A stretch of DNA of 18,688 nucleotides, taken from NCBI GenBank assembly GCA_040905045.1, contig JBBDSH010000088.1, positions 1 through 18,688 on the forward strand, read 5' to 3'. This document shows, in pieces, positions 8,057 through 15,527 of the stretch; within the stretch, counting starts at the first letter, position 1, and every line of letters begins with the position of its first letter. Below the pieces are notes generated by a model that was not told the origin of the DNA, did not search any database, and was given only the letters and a program-made list of their open reading frames with translations. A program made the position numbers and the translations under genes. This DNA comes from JBBDSH01 sp040905045. GTDB lineage: Bacteria; Pseudomonadota; Gammaproteobacteria; Eutrophobiales; Eutrophobiaceae.

Positions 8057-8857
8057 ATGAGGATTGCGGCGGGCATCGAATACAACGGCGCCGCCTTCCA
8101 CGGCTGGCAGAGCCAGAGCCATGACAGGAATGTTCAGGATTGCCTGGAAGCGGCGCTCGCCCGGGTCGCCGATCATGCCGTGCGCGTCCATTGCGCCGGA
8201 CGCACCGACACCGGGGTTCACGCCCTGCAGCAGATTATCCACTTTGATACCGATGCCATTCGAGACGATCATGCCTGGATCCTGGGCAGCAACGTCAACC
8301 TGCCGGGAGACGTGCGTGTTATCTGGGCCACGCGCGTGGCGGAGGATTTCCACGCCCGCTTCTCGGCCACCGGCCGGGAGTACCACTATTACATTCTCAA
8401 TCGTGCCGCAGCACCGGCAGTACAGGAAAGGCAATTGACCTGGGAATGCCGACCCCTGGACGCGGAACGCATGGCCCGCGCCGCGGCGGATCTCGTCGGC
8501 GAACACGATTTCACCTCCTACCGTGCCGTGGCCTGCCAGGCGCGTTCATCGGTACGGGAAGTGCGGGAACTGGAAGTCAGTCGGCACGGCGATGTGATCG
8601 TGCTGCGTATCCGCGCCAACGCCTTTCTGCATCATATGGTACGCAATATCGCCGGTGTGCTTATGGCCATCGGTCGCGGCGCCGAGGAGGAGGCCTGGGC
8701 GAAGCAGGTGCTGGACGCCCGGGATCGGACGCTGGGCGGTGTCACGGCACCGCCGGACGGTCTTTATCTGGCGGATGTGGCATATCCGGAGCGCTTTTCC
8801 CTGCCGAAACGACGGTCGGACTACTGCCTGTTTTATGCCGGTGGAGAACGGCAATAA
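8057..8857 (+). CDS. truA: tRNA pseudouridine(38-40) synthase (TruA)
   Basis: TruA isomerises uridines 38-40 in the anticodon stem of many tRNAs to pseudouridine, in the cytoplasm. The 266-aa protein has the family start IEYNGAAFHGWQSQ (8-21), the catalytic motif GRTDTGVHA (48-56, Asp51 as nucleophile), and later RANAFLHHMVRN, another TruA signature. Length fits the family (about 265-270). The start ATG at 8057 has no clear Shine-Dalgarno; an ATG at 8043 is out of frame. Its position between fimV and trpF matches the Pseudomonas-like order, and the 84-nt gap from fimV has no clear terminator. A short GC hairpin (GGAGG/CCTCC at 7999-8014) has no U-tract. Confidence 0.95.
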   Translation: MRIAAGIEYNGAAFHGWQSQSHDRNVQDCLEAALARVADHAVRVHCAGRTDTGVHALQQIIHFDTDAIRDDHAWILGSNVNLPGDVRVIWATRVAEDFHARFSATGREYHYYILNRAAAPAVQERQLTWECRPLDAERMARAAADLVGEHDFTSYRAVACQARSSVREVRELEVSRHGDVIVLRIRANAFLHHMVRNIAGVLMAIGRGAEEEAWAKQVLDARDRTLGGVTAPPDGLYLADVAYPERFSLPKRRSDYCLFYAGGERQ

Positions 8858-8873
8858 AGGAACGTTGGCTGGC

Positions 8874-8882
8874 TGGTATAAT
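8874..8882 (+). promoter_or_regulatory. extended -10 promoter candidate for trpF
   Basis: TGG-TATAAT at 8874-8882 is a perfect extended -10 (TGn before TATAAT), about 32 nt upstream of the trpF ATG at 8914. The -35 positions at 8853-8860 are poor (ATAAAG type), as expected where the TG extension compensates. It would give trpF, the small gene and perhaps accD a start independent of truA. Prediction by eye only. Confidence 0.45.
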
Positions 8883-8913
8883 GAACGCACTTTGTTGCTG
8901 AGACGAGTATGAT

Positions 8914-9543
8914 ATGGCCCGGATCCGGGTAAAAATCTGTGGTATCACGCGTCCGGAAGACGCCGCCGCGGCGGCCGCTGCCGGGGCTGACGCCGTCGGC
9001 CTGGTATTTTATCCATCCAGTCCAAGGGCTGTGGATATCGGAGCGGCGCGAGTGCTGAGCCGGGCGCTGCCGCCCTTCGTGACGCGGGTCGGCCTGTTCG
9101 TTGATGCCGATCCCGCTGAAATCGAGGCCGTACTGAACAGCCATTGCCTGGATATGTTACAGTTCCATGGCAGCGAAGCGCCGGCGGACTGCGAACGCTA
9201 TGATATGCCCTATATGAAGGCGATTAAGGTGATGGAAGGGGTGGATCTGCACGCCCAGGCACGGCGCTACAACAGCGCCTCCGCCCTGTTGCTGGATACC
9301 CATGTGGCGGGCTTGGCGGGCGGGACCGGTAAAACCTTCCCGTGGGAACGCGTTCCCGGAGACCTGTCCGTGCCGGTGGTACTGGCGGGCGGTCTCAACG
9401 AGGAAAATGTAATCGAGGCCGTATCCCGTGTCAGGCCGTATGCCGTGGATGTCAGCGGTGGTGTAGAATCGTCTCCGGGAATCAAGGACAGCGCGCGTAT
9501 CAGGGCATTCATACACAAAGTCGGGTCATACAGCCATGAATAA
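8914..9543 (+). CDS. trpF: phosphoribosylanthranilate isomerase (TrpF)
   Basis: TrpF performs the Amadori rearrangement of phosphoribosylanthranilate to CdRP in tryptophan synthesis. The 209-aa TIM barrel has the N-terminal VKICGITRPED with catalytic Cys9 (general base), LVFYPSSPRAV (30-40), the QFHGSE strand, the general-acid Asp128 in LLLDTHVAG, the phosphate-binding LAGGLNEENV (157-166), and DVSGGVE (179-185; the usual S-S-G-V-E has an SGG variant here). It is stand-alone and not fused to TrpC. The stop overlaps the start of the 71-aa gene by 8 nt (ATGAATAA), suggesting translational coupling. The Shine-Dalgarno before 8914 is weak. Confidence 0.95.
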   Translation: MARIRVKICGITRPEDAAAAAAAGADAVGLVFYPSSPRAVDIGAARVLSRALPPFVTRVGLFVDADPAEIEAVLNSHCLDMLQFHGSEAPADCERYDMPYMKAIKVMEGVDLHAQARRYNSASALLLDTHVAGLAGGTGKTFPWERVPGDLSVPVVLAGGLNEENVIEAVSRVRPYAVDVSGGVESSPGIKDSARIRAFIHKVGSYSHE

Positions 9544-9751
9544 CCGGGAACGCCTGATCACCCTCATTAACGATTACAATCTGGAACGCGCGGATGTGGC
9601 CGAACTGGTGCGCGTGAAACGGGAAACCGTGGATCACTGGTTGTTGACGACAGAATCGAAAAATCACGAGGAAGTACCCGAGATGGCGATCGAACTGCTC
9701 GAGCTGAAGCTTGGCGCCAAACCCGAAACGTCAGACGAGGCTGATACCTGA
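9536..9751 (+). CDS. small helix-turn-helix-like protein of unknown function
   Basis: A 71-aa product starting MNNRERLITLINDYN. The core DVAELVRVKRETVDHWLL (20-37), with the following ESKNHEEVPEMAIELLELKL, has the spacing of a helix-turn-helix: an AxLxxVxRETVxxWL helix pair as in Cro/XRE-type DNA-binding domains. This gives a plausible small DNA-binding regulator, but no target can be named. The start overlaps trpF by 8 nt, and accD begins 38 nt after the stop, so it is probably co-transcribed. Shadow frames here do not rival it. The reading frame is confirmed by coupling to the trpF stop. I do not recognise a named family. Confidence 0.75.
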   Translation: MNNRERLITLINDYNLERADVAELVRVKRETVDHWLLTTESKNHEEVPEMAIELLELKLGAKPETSDEADT

Positions 9752-9789
9752 ACCGGGTTGTACCCCTTTCAACTCCATTACACATTTCT

Positions 9790-10656
9790 ATGAGCTGGCT
9801 TAAAAAACTACTGCCCTCGCGCATCAAGACCAACAGTTCCAGTCGCAGGACAGTGCCGGAAGGCATCTGGACCAAATGCGACAATTGTAATGCGGTTCTC
9901 TACCGCGCCGAACTGTCCCGCAATCTGGAGGTTTGTCCCAAGTGCCACTATCACATGCGCATCGGCGCCCGTGAACGCCTGGAACATTTTCTGGATCCCG
10001 AACCGCTTGAGGAAATCGGTGTGGATATCCGGCCGGTGGACAAGCTGCGCTTTCGCGATTCCAAGAAATACCGGGACCGTCTGACGCAGGCGCAGCGCAA
10101 GACCGGCGATGACGACGCCTTGATTGTCATGCGCGGTTGCCTCAAGAACAGGCCGCTTGTGGCCTGCGCGTTTGAATTCGAGTTCATGGGCGGTTCCATG
10201 GGTTCAGTAGTGGGAGAACGCTTTGTCCGCGGCGTGGATGTTTGTCTGGAAGAGGGTATTCCGCTGGTGTGCTTTTCCGCCAGCGGCGGCGCCAGAATGC
10301 AGGAGGCTCTGTTTTCCCTGATGCAGATGGCCAAGACCAGTTCCGCCCTCGGCCGTATGAAGGAACAGAGTCTGCCGTACATTTCGGTCATGACCGATCC
10401 CACTACCGGCGGGGTTTCCGCGAGCCTGTCGACGCTGGGCGATATTAATATCGCCGAACCCGGTGCCCTGATCGGTTTTGCCGGCCCGAGGGTGATTGAA
10501 CAAACCGTGCGGGAGACGCTGCCGGAAGGATTCCAGCGCAGCGAATTCCTGCTGGAACACGGCATTATCGACATGATCCTGGACCGGCGGGATATGCGGG
10601 ATCGCATCGCCGCCATGCTGGCCATATTGTGCCGCCAGGAAGCACCGGTGTCGTAG
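9790..10656 (+). CDS. accD: acetyl-CoA carboxylase carboxyltransferase subunit beta (AccD)
   Basis: AccD is the beta half of the carboxyltransferase of acetyl-CoA carboxylase, which transfers CO2 from biotin to acetyl-CoA to make malonyl-CoA. It partners with AccA in the cytoplasm. The 288-aa protein has the N-terminal zinc ribbon with Cys30, Cys33, Cys49 and Cys52 (C-x2-C-x15-C-x2-C), then the crotonase-like core with FEFEFMGGSMGSVVGERF, the SASGGARMQE motif and MTDPTTGGVSAS, and the GFAGPRVIEQT signature. The length is normal. There is no clear Shine-Dalgarno before the ATG at 9790 (CACATTTCT). It follows the small HTH gene and precedes folC, as in E. coli and Pseudomonas. Confidence 0.97.
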   Translation: MSWLKKLLPSRIKTNSSSRRTVPEGIWTKCDNCNAVLYRAELSRNLEVCPKCHYHMRIGARERLEHFLDPEPLEEIGVDIRPVDKLRFRDSKKYRDRLTQAQRKTGDDDALIVMRGCLKNRPLVACAFEFEFMGGSMGSVVGERFVRGVDVCLEEGIPLVCFSASGGARMQEALFSLMQMAKTSSALGRMKEQSLPYISVMTDPTTGGVSASLSTLGDINIAEPGALIGFAGPRVIEQTVRETLPEGFQRSEFLLEHGIIDMILDRRDMRDRIAAMLAILCRQEAPVS

Positions 10657-10702
10657 TACACAGGTCTTATACATTCAACGGACACAGAGTGAACGGGTAA
10701 TT

Positions 10703-12025
10703 ATGGCTTCGCTGTTTTCATCCTTTCTGGGCAAACCGGTGGATAACAACCTGCCCATGCGCTTCCGGACGTTGCCGGAATGGCTGGCCTGGCAGGAAGG
10801 GCTGCATTTCACCGCCATTGAATTGGGCCTGGATCGTTGCCGCAAGGTGGCGGAAACCATGGGCCTGTTGCCGCCGCCGTTTGCCGTTATCAGTATCGCC
10901 GGCACCAACGGCAAGGGATCCTGCGCCCGGATGCTGCAATCCATACTCAAGCAGGCCGGCTACCGCGTCGGTACCTATACCTCGCCGCATTTGCTGCGCT
11001 ATAACGAACGCATCAGCGTCAACGGTATCGAAGTGGACGATGCCAGCCTGTGCCAGTCTTTTGCCCGGATCGACCGGGCGCGCGGGAATATTTCACTGAC
11101 CTATTTTGAGTTCGGCACCCTGGCGGCCATCGATCTGTTTCATCAGGCGAATATCGACATCGCCGTCATGGAAGTGGGTCTGGGCGGACGACTGGACGCG
11201 GTCAACATGCTGGATGCCGATGTGGCGCTGATCAGCACCATCGACCTGGATCATGAAAACTGGCTCGGGCATGATCGCGATCAGATCGGCCGCGAGAAGG
11301 CGGGGATCTTCCGTTCCATGCGGCCGGCCATTTGCGCCGACCCGGCGCCGCCCGCGAGTATTCGGGCGGCGGCGGAGCAGGTGGGGGCGCTGTACTATCT
11401 TTCCGGCCGTGACTTCCAGGCGCAGCAGGACGACGATGTCTGGACCTGGCAATCCGGGGTCACCCGTTTCGAAAATCTTCCCGTCCCCGGCGGCCGTGCT
11501 CATCAAATGCGCAATGCCGCCGGCGTGCTCATGGTTCTGGAAGTCCTGGCGGAGCGATTTCCCGTGGAAATCGCCACCATCCTGTCATGCCTGCGGGAAT
11601 TCCGTCTGCCCGGCCGTTTTGAAGTGATTCCCGGAGAAGTGCCGCTGATCCTGGACGTGGCGCATAATCGGCAGGCGGCGTCGATCCTGGCCGAGAATCT
11701 CGCGGACGTCTCCATAACGGGCAGAAACCTGATCCTGGCCGGTATGCTCAAGGACAAAAACCATACGGCGTTGTTCCAGTTCCTGGCGCCGCCGGCGGAT
11801 AAATGGTATCTCACCACCCTGAAAAACGAGCGTGGCGCGGAAAGCGGCGTCCTCGCCGACGCCCTGCGGTCGGTGGATGCTGATGCCGATATTGAATGTT
11901 TTGATGAGATTGACGAGGCTTTCGAGCGGATCTTTGCCGAGGCGGAGCCGGGTGACCGCATTATCGTAACCGGCTCCTTCCTGACCGTCGGCGCGGCGGT
12001 TCGCTGGCTGGAGAGGAAACGATAA
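10703..12025 (+). CDS. folC: bifunctional folylpolyglutamate/dihydrofolate synthase (FolC)
   Basis: FolC links glutamate to dihydropteroate and folates (dihydrofolate and folylpolyglutamate synthase), a Mur-ligase-like ATP-dependent enzyme. The 440-aa protein has the P-loop GTNGKGS (67-73), followed by GTYTSPHLLRYNERI, the LGGRLDAVNMLDAD segment, and the C-terminal domain with LILDVAHNRQAA (DVAHN). Family members usually begin near TLPEWLAWQEGLH, so the true start could be the ATG at 10757, 18 residues downstream. Neither start has a good Shine-Dalgarno, so I keep 10703. The dedD gene begins 3 nt after the stop. Confidence 0.93.
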   Translation: MASLFSSFLGKPVDNNLPMRFRTLPEWLAWQEGLHFTAIELGLDRCRKVAETMGLLPPPFAVISIAGTNGKGSCARMLQSILKQAGYRVGTYTSPHLLRYNERISVNGIEVDDASLCQSFARIDRARGNISLTYFEFGTLAAIDLFHQANIDIAVMEVGLGGRLDAVNMLDADVALISTIDLDHENWLGHDRDQIGREKAGIFRSMRPAICADPAPPASIRAAAEQVGALYYLSGRDFQAQQDDDVWTWQSGVTRFENLPVPGGRAHQMRNAAGVLMVLEVLAERFPVEIATILSCLREFRLPGRFEVIPGEVPLILDVAHNRQAASILAENLADVSITGRNLILAGMLKDKNHTALFQFLAPPADKWYLTTLKNERGAESGVLADALRSVDADADIECFDEIDEAFERIFAEAEPGDRIIVTGSFLTVGAAVRWLERKR

Positions 12026-12028
12026 TCC

Positions 12029-12739
12029 ATGGAACGGCGCATCAAGGAAAGGCTGACGGGCGCGGCGATTCTGGTGATGCTGGGCGTCATTTTTATACCC
12101 ATGATCCTGGATGATTCCATCCATACCGACACCACCATTGAGGAAACCAATATCCCGGAGCGTCCCCAGGGGAGTTTTGATACCCGCTCCCTGTCCCCTG
12201 ATGAGCCCCGGCAAAAACCGGAGCCAAAACCACAATCAAAATTTGACACTGTCACCGAACCGGAACCGAAAGCCGAGCCGCCGGCCTCCGTGATGATGGA
12301 GGAAGAGACCGCGCCTGCCGTGGATGCAGCCGGGGAAATGGAAAAGGAAGTCGAAAAGAAGAAGGAAAAAACGGCCGCACCGGAGCCGGTCGCAGAGGAA
12401 AAGCCGGAGCAGCCGGAACAAACAACGGAAGAGACCGACGGTGGTGCTGACGAAACACCGCCGGTGAAAAAAGCCCCTGCAAGAGAGGCGAAGTCCCGCG
12501 GCCTGACGGCCTGGGTCGTCCAGATCGGCAGTTTCAGCCAGCAAGACAACGCCAACAAACTGGTCAAGCGACTGCAGGAGTCGGGGTACCCGGCCTTTAT
12601 CGAACCCCTGAAGCAGGACGCGGGCACAGTCTACCGGGTGCGTATAGGACCGGAACTGCTGCGTTCCGATGCCAACGCCGTGAAGGAAAAACTGGAGCAG
12701 GAGCTGGATATGGAAGGTATAGTTCTTGAGTATCCCTGA
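12029..12739 (+). CDS. dedD: SPOR-domain cell-division protein (DedD)
   Basis: A 236-aa bitopic inner-membrane protein. A short basic cytoplasmic tail (MERRIKERLTG) precedes one transmembrane helix (about 8-27). A long, disordered, Pro/Glu/Lys-rich periplasmic linker (about 30-155) follows, then a C-terminal SPOR domain (about 161-236; WVVQIGSFSQQDNANKLVKRL and YRVRIGP). SPOR domains bind septal glycan strands lacking stem peptides, and DedD localises to the division site in E. coli. The position folC-dedD-cvpA-purF matches the E. coli order. It begins 3 nt after folC with no separate promoter, so it is co-transcribed. Length and arrangement fit the family. Confidence 0.9.
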   Translation: MERRIKERLTGAAILVMLGVIFIPMILDDSIHTDTTIEETNIPERPQGSFDTRSLSPDEPRQKPEPKPQSKFDTVTEPEPKAEPPASVMMEEETAPAVDAAGEMEKEVEKKKEKTAAPEPVAEEKPEQPEQTTEETDGGADETPPVKKAPAREAKSRGLTAWVVQIGSFSQQDNANKLVKRLQESGYPAFIEPLKQDAGTVYRVRIGPELLRSDANAVKEKLEQELDMEGIVLEYP

Positions 12740-12761
12740 CAGTCATTAAGGAACCGGTCCA

Positions 12762-13277
12762 TTGTCCGCCACCGACATCGTGATCCTGGCCATACTGATC
12801 CTGCCCGCTCTGGTAGGTGTTATCTACGGATTCCTGAATATCCTCTTTTCCGTCATCGCCTGGGTCCTGGCGCTGGGCATTTCCATGAAATTCGGAGATT
12901 CCTTCTCCCCATTGCTGAGAAATTATATCGATACGCCGCTGGTTCGCGACGTCCTCGCCTTTATCGTGCTGTTTATCGTCAGTCTGATGATCTTTACCGC
13001 GCTGGGTTATTTCATTGTTAAGCTGCTGGGCCGATCGGGCCTGACCGCCATGGACCGCATCCTCGGTTTTCTCTTCGGCACCGCCCTGGGATGCGTCATT
13101 GTGGTGGTGAGCGTGTTCCTGGCCGGTTTTACTTCCCTGCCCGAGTTGGACTGGTGGCGGGAATCCATGATTATCGAACCGTTCCAGCGCACGGCGCTCT
13201 GGGCAGGGCAGTTTTTACCTGATAACGTAACCGAGTATCATCGCTATCCAGCGACGGCTCCTCCAGCAAACCAGTAA
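12762..13277 (+). CDS. cvpA: CvpA-family inner-membrane protein
   Basis: A 171-aa integral membrane protein of the CvpA family (colicin V production, and needed in the wider family for envelope functions). Four hydrophobic helices are visible: about 6-24, 26-42, 64-88 and 102-122. The C-terminal part ends in a short soluble tail. It starts with TTG at 12762, and AAGGAA at 12748-12753 sits 8 nt upstream, so the non-ATG start is well supported. It lies between dedD and purF as in E. coli. The exact biochemical activity of CvpA is not known from sequence. Confidence 0.9.
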   Translation: MSATDIVILAILILPALVGVIYGFLNILFSVIAWVLALGISMKFGDSFSPLLRNYIDTPLVRDVLAFIVLFIVSLMIFTALGYFIVKLLGRSGLTAMDRILGFLFGTALGCVIVVVSVFLAGFTSLPELDWWRESMIIEPFQRTALWAGQFLPDNVTEYHRYPATAPPANQ

Positions 13278-13292
13278 ACAGGCGGGTCTCAG

Positions 13293-14810
13293 ATGTGCGG
13301 AATCATAGGTATCGTCGGCAGTTCCTACGTCAACCAGGCCATTTATGACGGCCTGACCATCATTCAGCACCGCGGCCAGGACGCGGCGGGAATGATCACC
13401 TGCGAGGATGATCGACTTTATCTGCGCAAGAACAACGGCCTGGTGCGGGACGTGTTTCATACCCGGCACATGCTCAACCTGCGCGGCAACATGGGCATCG
13501 GCCACGTGCGTTATCCGACGGCCGGCTGTTCTTCCTCCGCCGAGGCGCAGCCGTTTTATGTCAACTCACCCTACGGCATCAGCCTGGCCCACAACGGCAA
13601 TCTGACCAACGGCGATCAACTGCGCAGTGACCTCATGAACAACGAACTGCGGCATGTGAACACCGATTCGGATTCCGAAATACTGCTGAATATACTCGCC
13701 TACGAATTGCAGCATATCGGCAAGAGACGCCATGACCTGACACCCGACGATATCTTCTCCGCCGTTTCCCGACTGAACGAGCGCTGCCGCGGCGGCTACG
13801 CCGCCGTCGCCCTGATCACCGGTGTCGGCATCATCGGCTTTCGCGATCCCTACGGCATTCGTCCCGTCTGTTTCGGCAGGAAGCAGACCGACAAGGGTAC
13901 CGATTACATCATTGCCTCGGAAAGCGTCGCGGTGGACGCCCTGGATTTTGAAATGGAACGGGACATCCGGCCTGGCGAAGCGGTGTTTGTCAGTTCCAAA
14001 GGCGAATTCCATGCCCGCCAGTGCGTGGAAAACCCGGTTCTTTCACCCTGCATCTTCGAACAGGTCTACCTGGCCCGGCCGGATTCCATCATCGACAACA
14101 TCTCGGTATACAAGTCGCGGCTGCGCATGGGCGAGTCCCTGGCCGAGAAGATCCTGCGCCTGCGTCCGGATCACGACATCGACGTGGTTATCCCCATCCC
14201 CGATACAGGGCGTACCTCGGCGCTGCCGCTGGCGCATGCCCTGGACGTCAAGTACCGGGAGGGTTTCGTCAAGAACCGCTACATCCCGCGCACCTTCATC
14301 ATGCCGGGACAGGCCGTACGGCGGAAATCCGTGCGCCAGAAACTCAACGCCATCGACCTGGAGTTCCGCGACAAGGTGGTATTGCTGGTGGACGATTCCA
14401 TCGTCCGCGGCACCACTTCCGGCGAGATCATCCAGATGGCCCGCGAGGCCGGCGCCAAAAAGGTCTATTTCGCTTCCGCCGCGCCGCCGGTGCGCTATCC
14501 CAACGTCTACGGCATCGATATTCCCACCTCCACCGAACTTATCGCCTACAACCGCAGCGAGGACGAAGTCGCCGAAGCCATCGGCGCCGACTGGCTCATT
14601 TACCAGGACGTGGAAGATCTGGAAGAAGCCGCCCGTGTCGGTAACAAGAACATCACACAGTTCGACACCTCCTGCTTCACCGGCCACTACGTTACCGGCG
14701 ACATCAGCGCCGAATACCTGGAGCACGTCTCCGAGACCCGTAACGACGACACCCGATCGGTGAGCGAGGCCGACGATGACACCGTGATTGATCTGAGTAA
14801 CCACGCCTAG
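13293..14810 (+). CDS. purF: amidophosphoribosyltransferase (PurF)
   Basis: PurF makes 5-phosphoribosylamine from PRPP and glutamine, the first committed step of purine synthesis. The N-terminal glutaminase domain begins MCGIIGIVGS with Cys2 as the nucleophile, without a propeptide (E. coli-type). The phosphoribosyltransferase half has the PRPP loop DDSIVRGTTS (367-376) and the IPIPDTGR motif. At 505 aa it equals the E. coli enzyme in length. The start ATG follows cvpA by 15 nt. Feedback inhibition by purine nucleotides is a family property. It is the last gene of the conserved run; metZ, which can follow purF in Pseudomonas, is not here. Downstream is a repeat-rich gap. Confidence 0.97.
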   Translation: MCGIIGIVGSSYVNQAIYDGLTIIQHRGQDAAGMITCEDDRLYLRKNNGLVRDVFHTRHMLNLRGNMGIGHVRYPTAGCSSSAEAQPFYVNSPYGISLAHNGNLTNGDQLRSDLMNNELRHVNTDSDSEILLNILAYELQHIGKRRHDLTPDDIFSAVSRLNERCRGGYAAVALITGVGIIGFRDPYGIRPVCFGRKQTDKGTDYIIASESVAVDALDFEMERDIRPGEAVFVSSKGEFHARQCVENPVLSPCIFEQVYLARPDSIIDNISVYKSRLRMGESLAEKILRLRPDHDIDVVIPIPDTGRTSALPLAHALDVKYREGFVKNRYIPRTFIMPGQAVRRKSVRQKLNAIDLEFRDKVVLLVDDSIVRGTTSGEIIQMAREAGAKKVYFASAAPPVRYPNVYGIDIPTSTELIAYNRSEDEVAEAIGADWLIYQDVEDLEEAARVGNKNITQFDTSCFTGHYVTGDISAEYLEHVSETRNDDTRSVSEADDDTVIDLSNHA

Positions 14811-14874
14811 CCCGCAGATTGCACGAGGGCTTACGGTGAAGAAGTAAGGAGTGAGGCGTGAGGAGCAAGGAGAA

Positions 14875-14922
14875 TAGGGCGGGGTCGGACCTACGTGTCG
14901 TAGGGCGGGGTCGGACCTACGT
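14875..14922. repeat. two tandem copies of a 22-nt unit, 26-nt period
   Basis: The unit at 14875-14896 (TAGGGCGGGGTCGGACC, then TACGT) recurs exactly at 14901-14922, with 4 nt between. Each contains the small palindrome GGTCGGACC. This is typical of dispersed intergenic repeat families and not CRISPR: two copies only, with tiny spacers. Confidence 0.75.
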
Positions 14923-14952
14923 AATCGATTGATTCCTGAAGAAATCGGTTTG

Positions 14953-14989
14953 AAAAAGGCTTGTCTGTCCAGCTTAGAAGCCGCTTTTT
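14953..14989 (+). terminator. possible rho-independent terminator after purF
   Basis: AAAAAGGCTT (14953-14962) pairs with AAGCC (14978-14982) and the downstream TTTTT (14985-14989), with a 2-nt bulge and a 15-nt loop. This places an A-tract/T-tract around a 5-bp GC-containing stem, about 140 nt after purF. The stem is weak, so the call is tentative. Confidence 0.35.
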
Positions 14990-15033
14990 GAACGTAAAAA
15001 CGTCGCGATAAGGACAGAGATCGCGATGAGGAG

Positions 15034-15070
15034 TCAGGTCTTGAATCTTGATTAAAAATTCAAGATCTGA
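15034..15070. repeat. imperfect hairpin repeat (REP-like)
   Basis: TCAGGTCTTGAAT (15034-15046) and ATTCAAGATCTGA (15058-15070) form a 13-bp stem with one G-T wobble around an 11-nt loop, extended loosely by GGAG/TCC. Its core with GTCAGG resembles REP elements spread by TnpA-REP transposases, but no such transposase is in the window. Confidence 0.6.
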
Positions 15071-15196
15071 TCCTTATGATTCCTCGCAGTGTGAAAGGCA
15101 CACATAACCACCGGCTCCAGGCGGACGCGGTGAAAAGCACGTCGCATTTCTTCAGGTCCGGTGCCCCGCGCCGCTGAGCCAGGTCGTTGTAAGTCT

Positions 15197-15225
15197 TTGA
15201 CATACCATCCGGGCATTTGTAATAT
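15197..15225 (+). promoter_or_regulatory. promoter of the toxin-antitoxin operon
   Basis: The consensus -35 TTGACA (15197-15202) is followed by TAATAT (15220-15225) after 17 nt. A TATAAT at 15223-15228 is also present, but at a 20-nt spacing, which is too long. The pair lies about 36 nt upstream of the antitoxin start and overlaps the palindromic operator. Confidence 0.65.
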
Positions 15226-15239
15226 AATGTATTACAAAT
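15215..15239. promoter_or_regulatory. palindromic operator overlapping the -10 of the TA promoter
   Basis: ATTTGTAATA (15215-15224) and TATTACAAAT (15230-15239) are perfect 10-bp inverted arms around a 5-nt centre. The palindrome covers the -10 hexamer of the antitoxin promoter. Autoregulation by the ribbon-helix-helix antitoxin, alone or with the toxin, is the usual arrangement, so this is its likely binding site. This is inference from position and symmetry. Confidence 0.7.
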
Positions 15240-15260
15240 AGCTACGTTATGGAGATAATT

Positions 15261-15527
15261 ATGGGTGTCACTAGCATTCGTCTCAATCCGGAAAATGAAG
15301 CTCCCTTGAAGGATCTGGCTCAAAAACTGGATAGAAGCAAGAATTATATTATAAATCAAGCTGTTAAAGAATTTGTCGCCCGGCAGGCCATGGAAGATTC
15401 TCGGTGGGCGGATACGCTCAAAGCACTTAGCTCCGTGAAGGCTGGTAAATCAGTCGACGAAGACGCTGTTTCAGGCTGGCTTGAAAGTTGGGGTTCTTTG
15501 GATGAGAAAGAACCGCCAACTTCATGA
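15261..15527 (+). CDS. ribbon-helix-helix (CopG/RHH) antitoxin
   Basis: The product begins MGVTSIRLNPENEAPLKDLA: a beta strand (TSIRL) and helix pair with DRSKNYIINQAVKEFVARQ, a classic ribbon-helix-helix DNA-binding fold, followed by a C-terminal tail that would neutralise the toxin. I chose the ATG at 15261 (88 aa) because GGAGA at 15251-15255 is 5 nt upstream and RHH antitoxins begin with this strand. An upstream in-frame ATG at 15249 would add only MEII. The gene overlaps the toxin by 4 nt (ATGA). Lower GC than the neighbours suggests acquisition as a module. It likely also represses its own promoter. Confidence 0.88.
   Translation: MGVTSIRLNPENEAPLKDLAQKLDRSKNYIINQAVKEFVARQAMEDSRWADTLKALSSVKAGKSVDEDAVSGWLESWGSLDEKEPPTS

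Larger units (their letters stand above)
14811..15260. other. repeat-rich intergenic region after purF, no gene
   Basis: 450 nt without a supported gene. It holds a purine-rich stretch (14836-14874), two tandem 22-nt units (14875-14922), a possible terminator (14953-14989), and an imperfect 12-nt direct repeat TCGCGATRAGGA (15003-15014, 15021-15032). It also has an approximately 37-nt hairpin (15034-15070), and at its right end the promoter and operator of the toxin-antitoxin pair. A 99-codon minus-strand frame (15060-15359) looks spurious. Confidence 0.55.

Noticed and set aside
7622..8506. 294-codon minus-strand frame across the fimV-truA junction
   Set aside because: It is antisense to two recognised genes. 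The sequence shows no family motif.
14875..14922. Tandem 22-nt units as a mini CRISPR
   Set aside because: Only two units with a 4-nt spacer, and no cas genes nearby.
15060..15359. 99-codon minus-strand frame opposite the TA promoter
   Set aside because: It overlaps the promoter, operator and antitoxin start, and no family is recognised.
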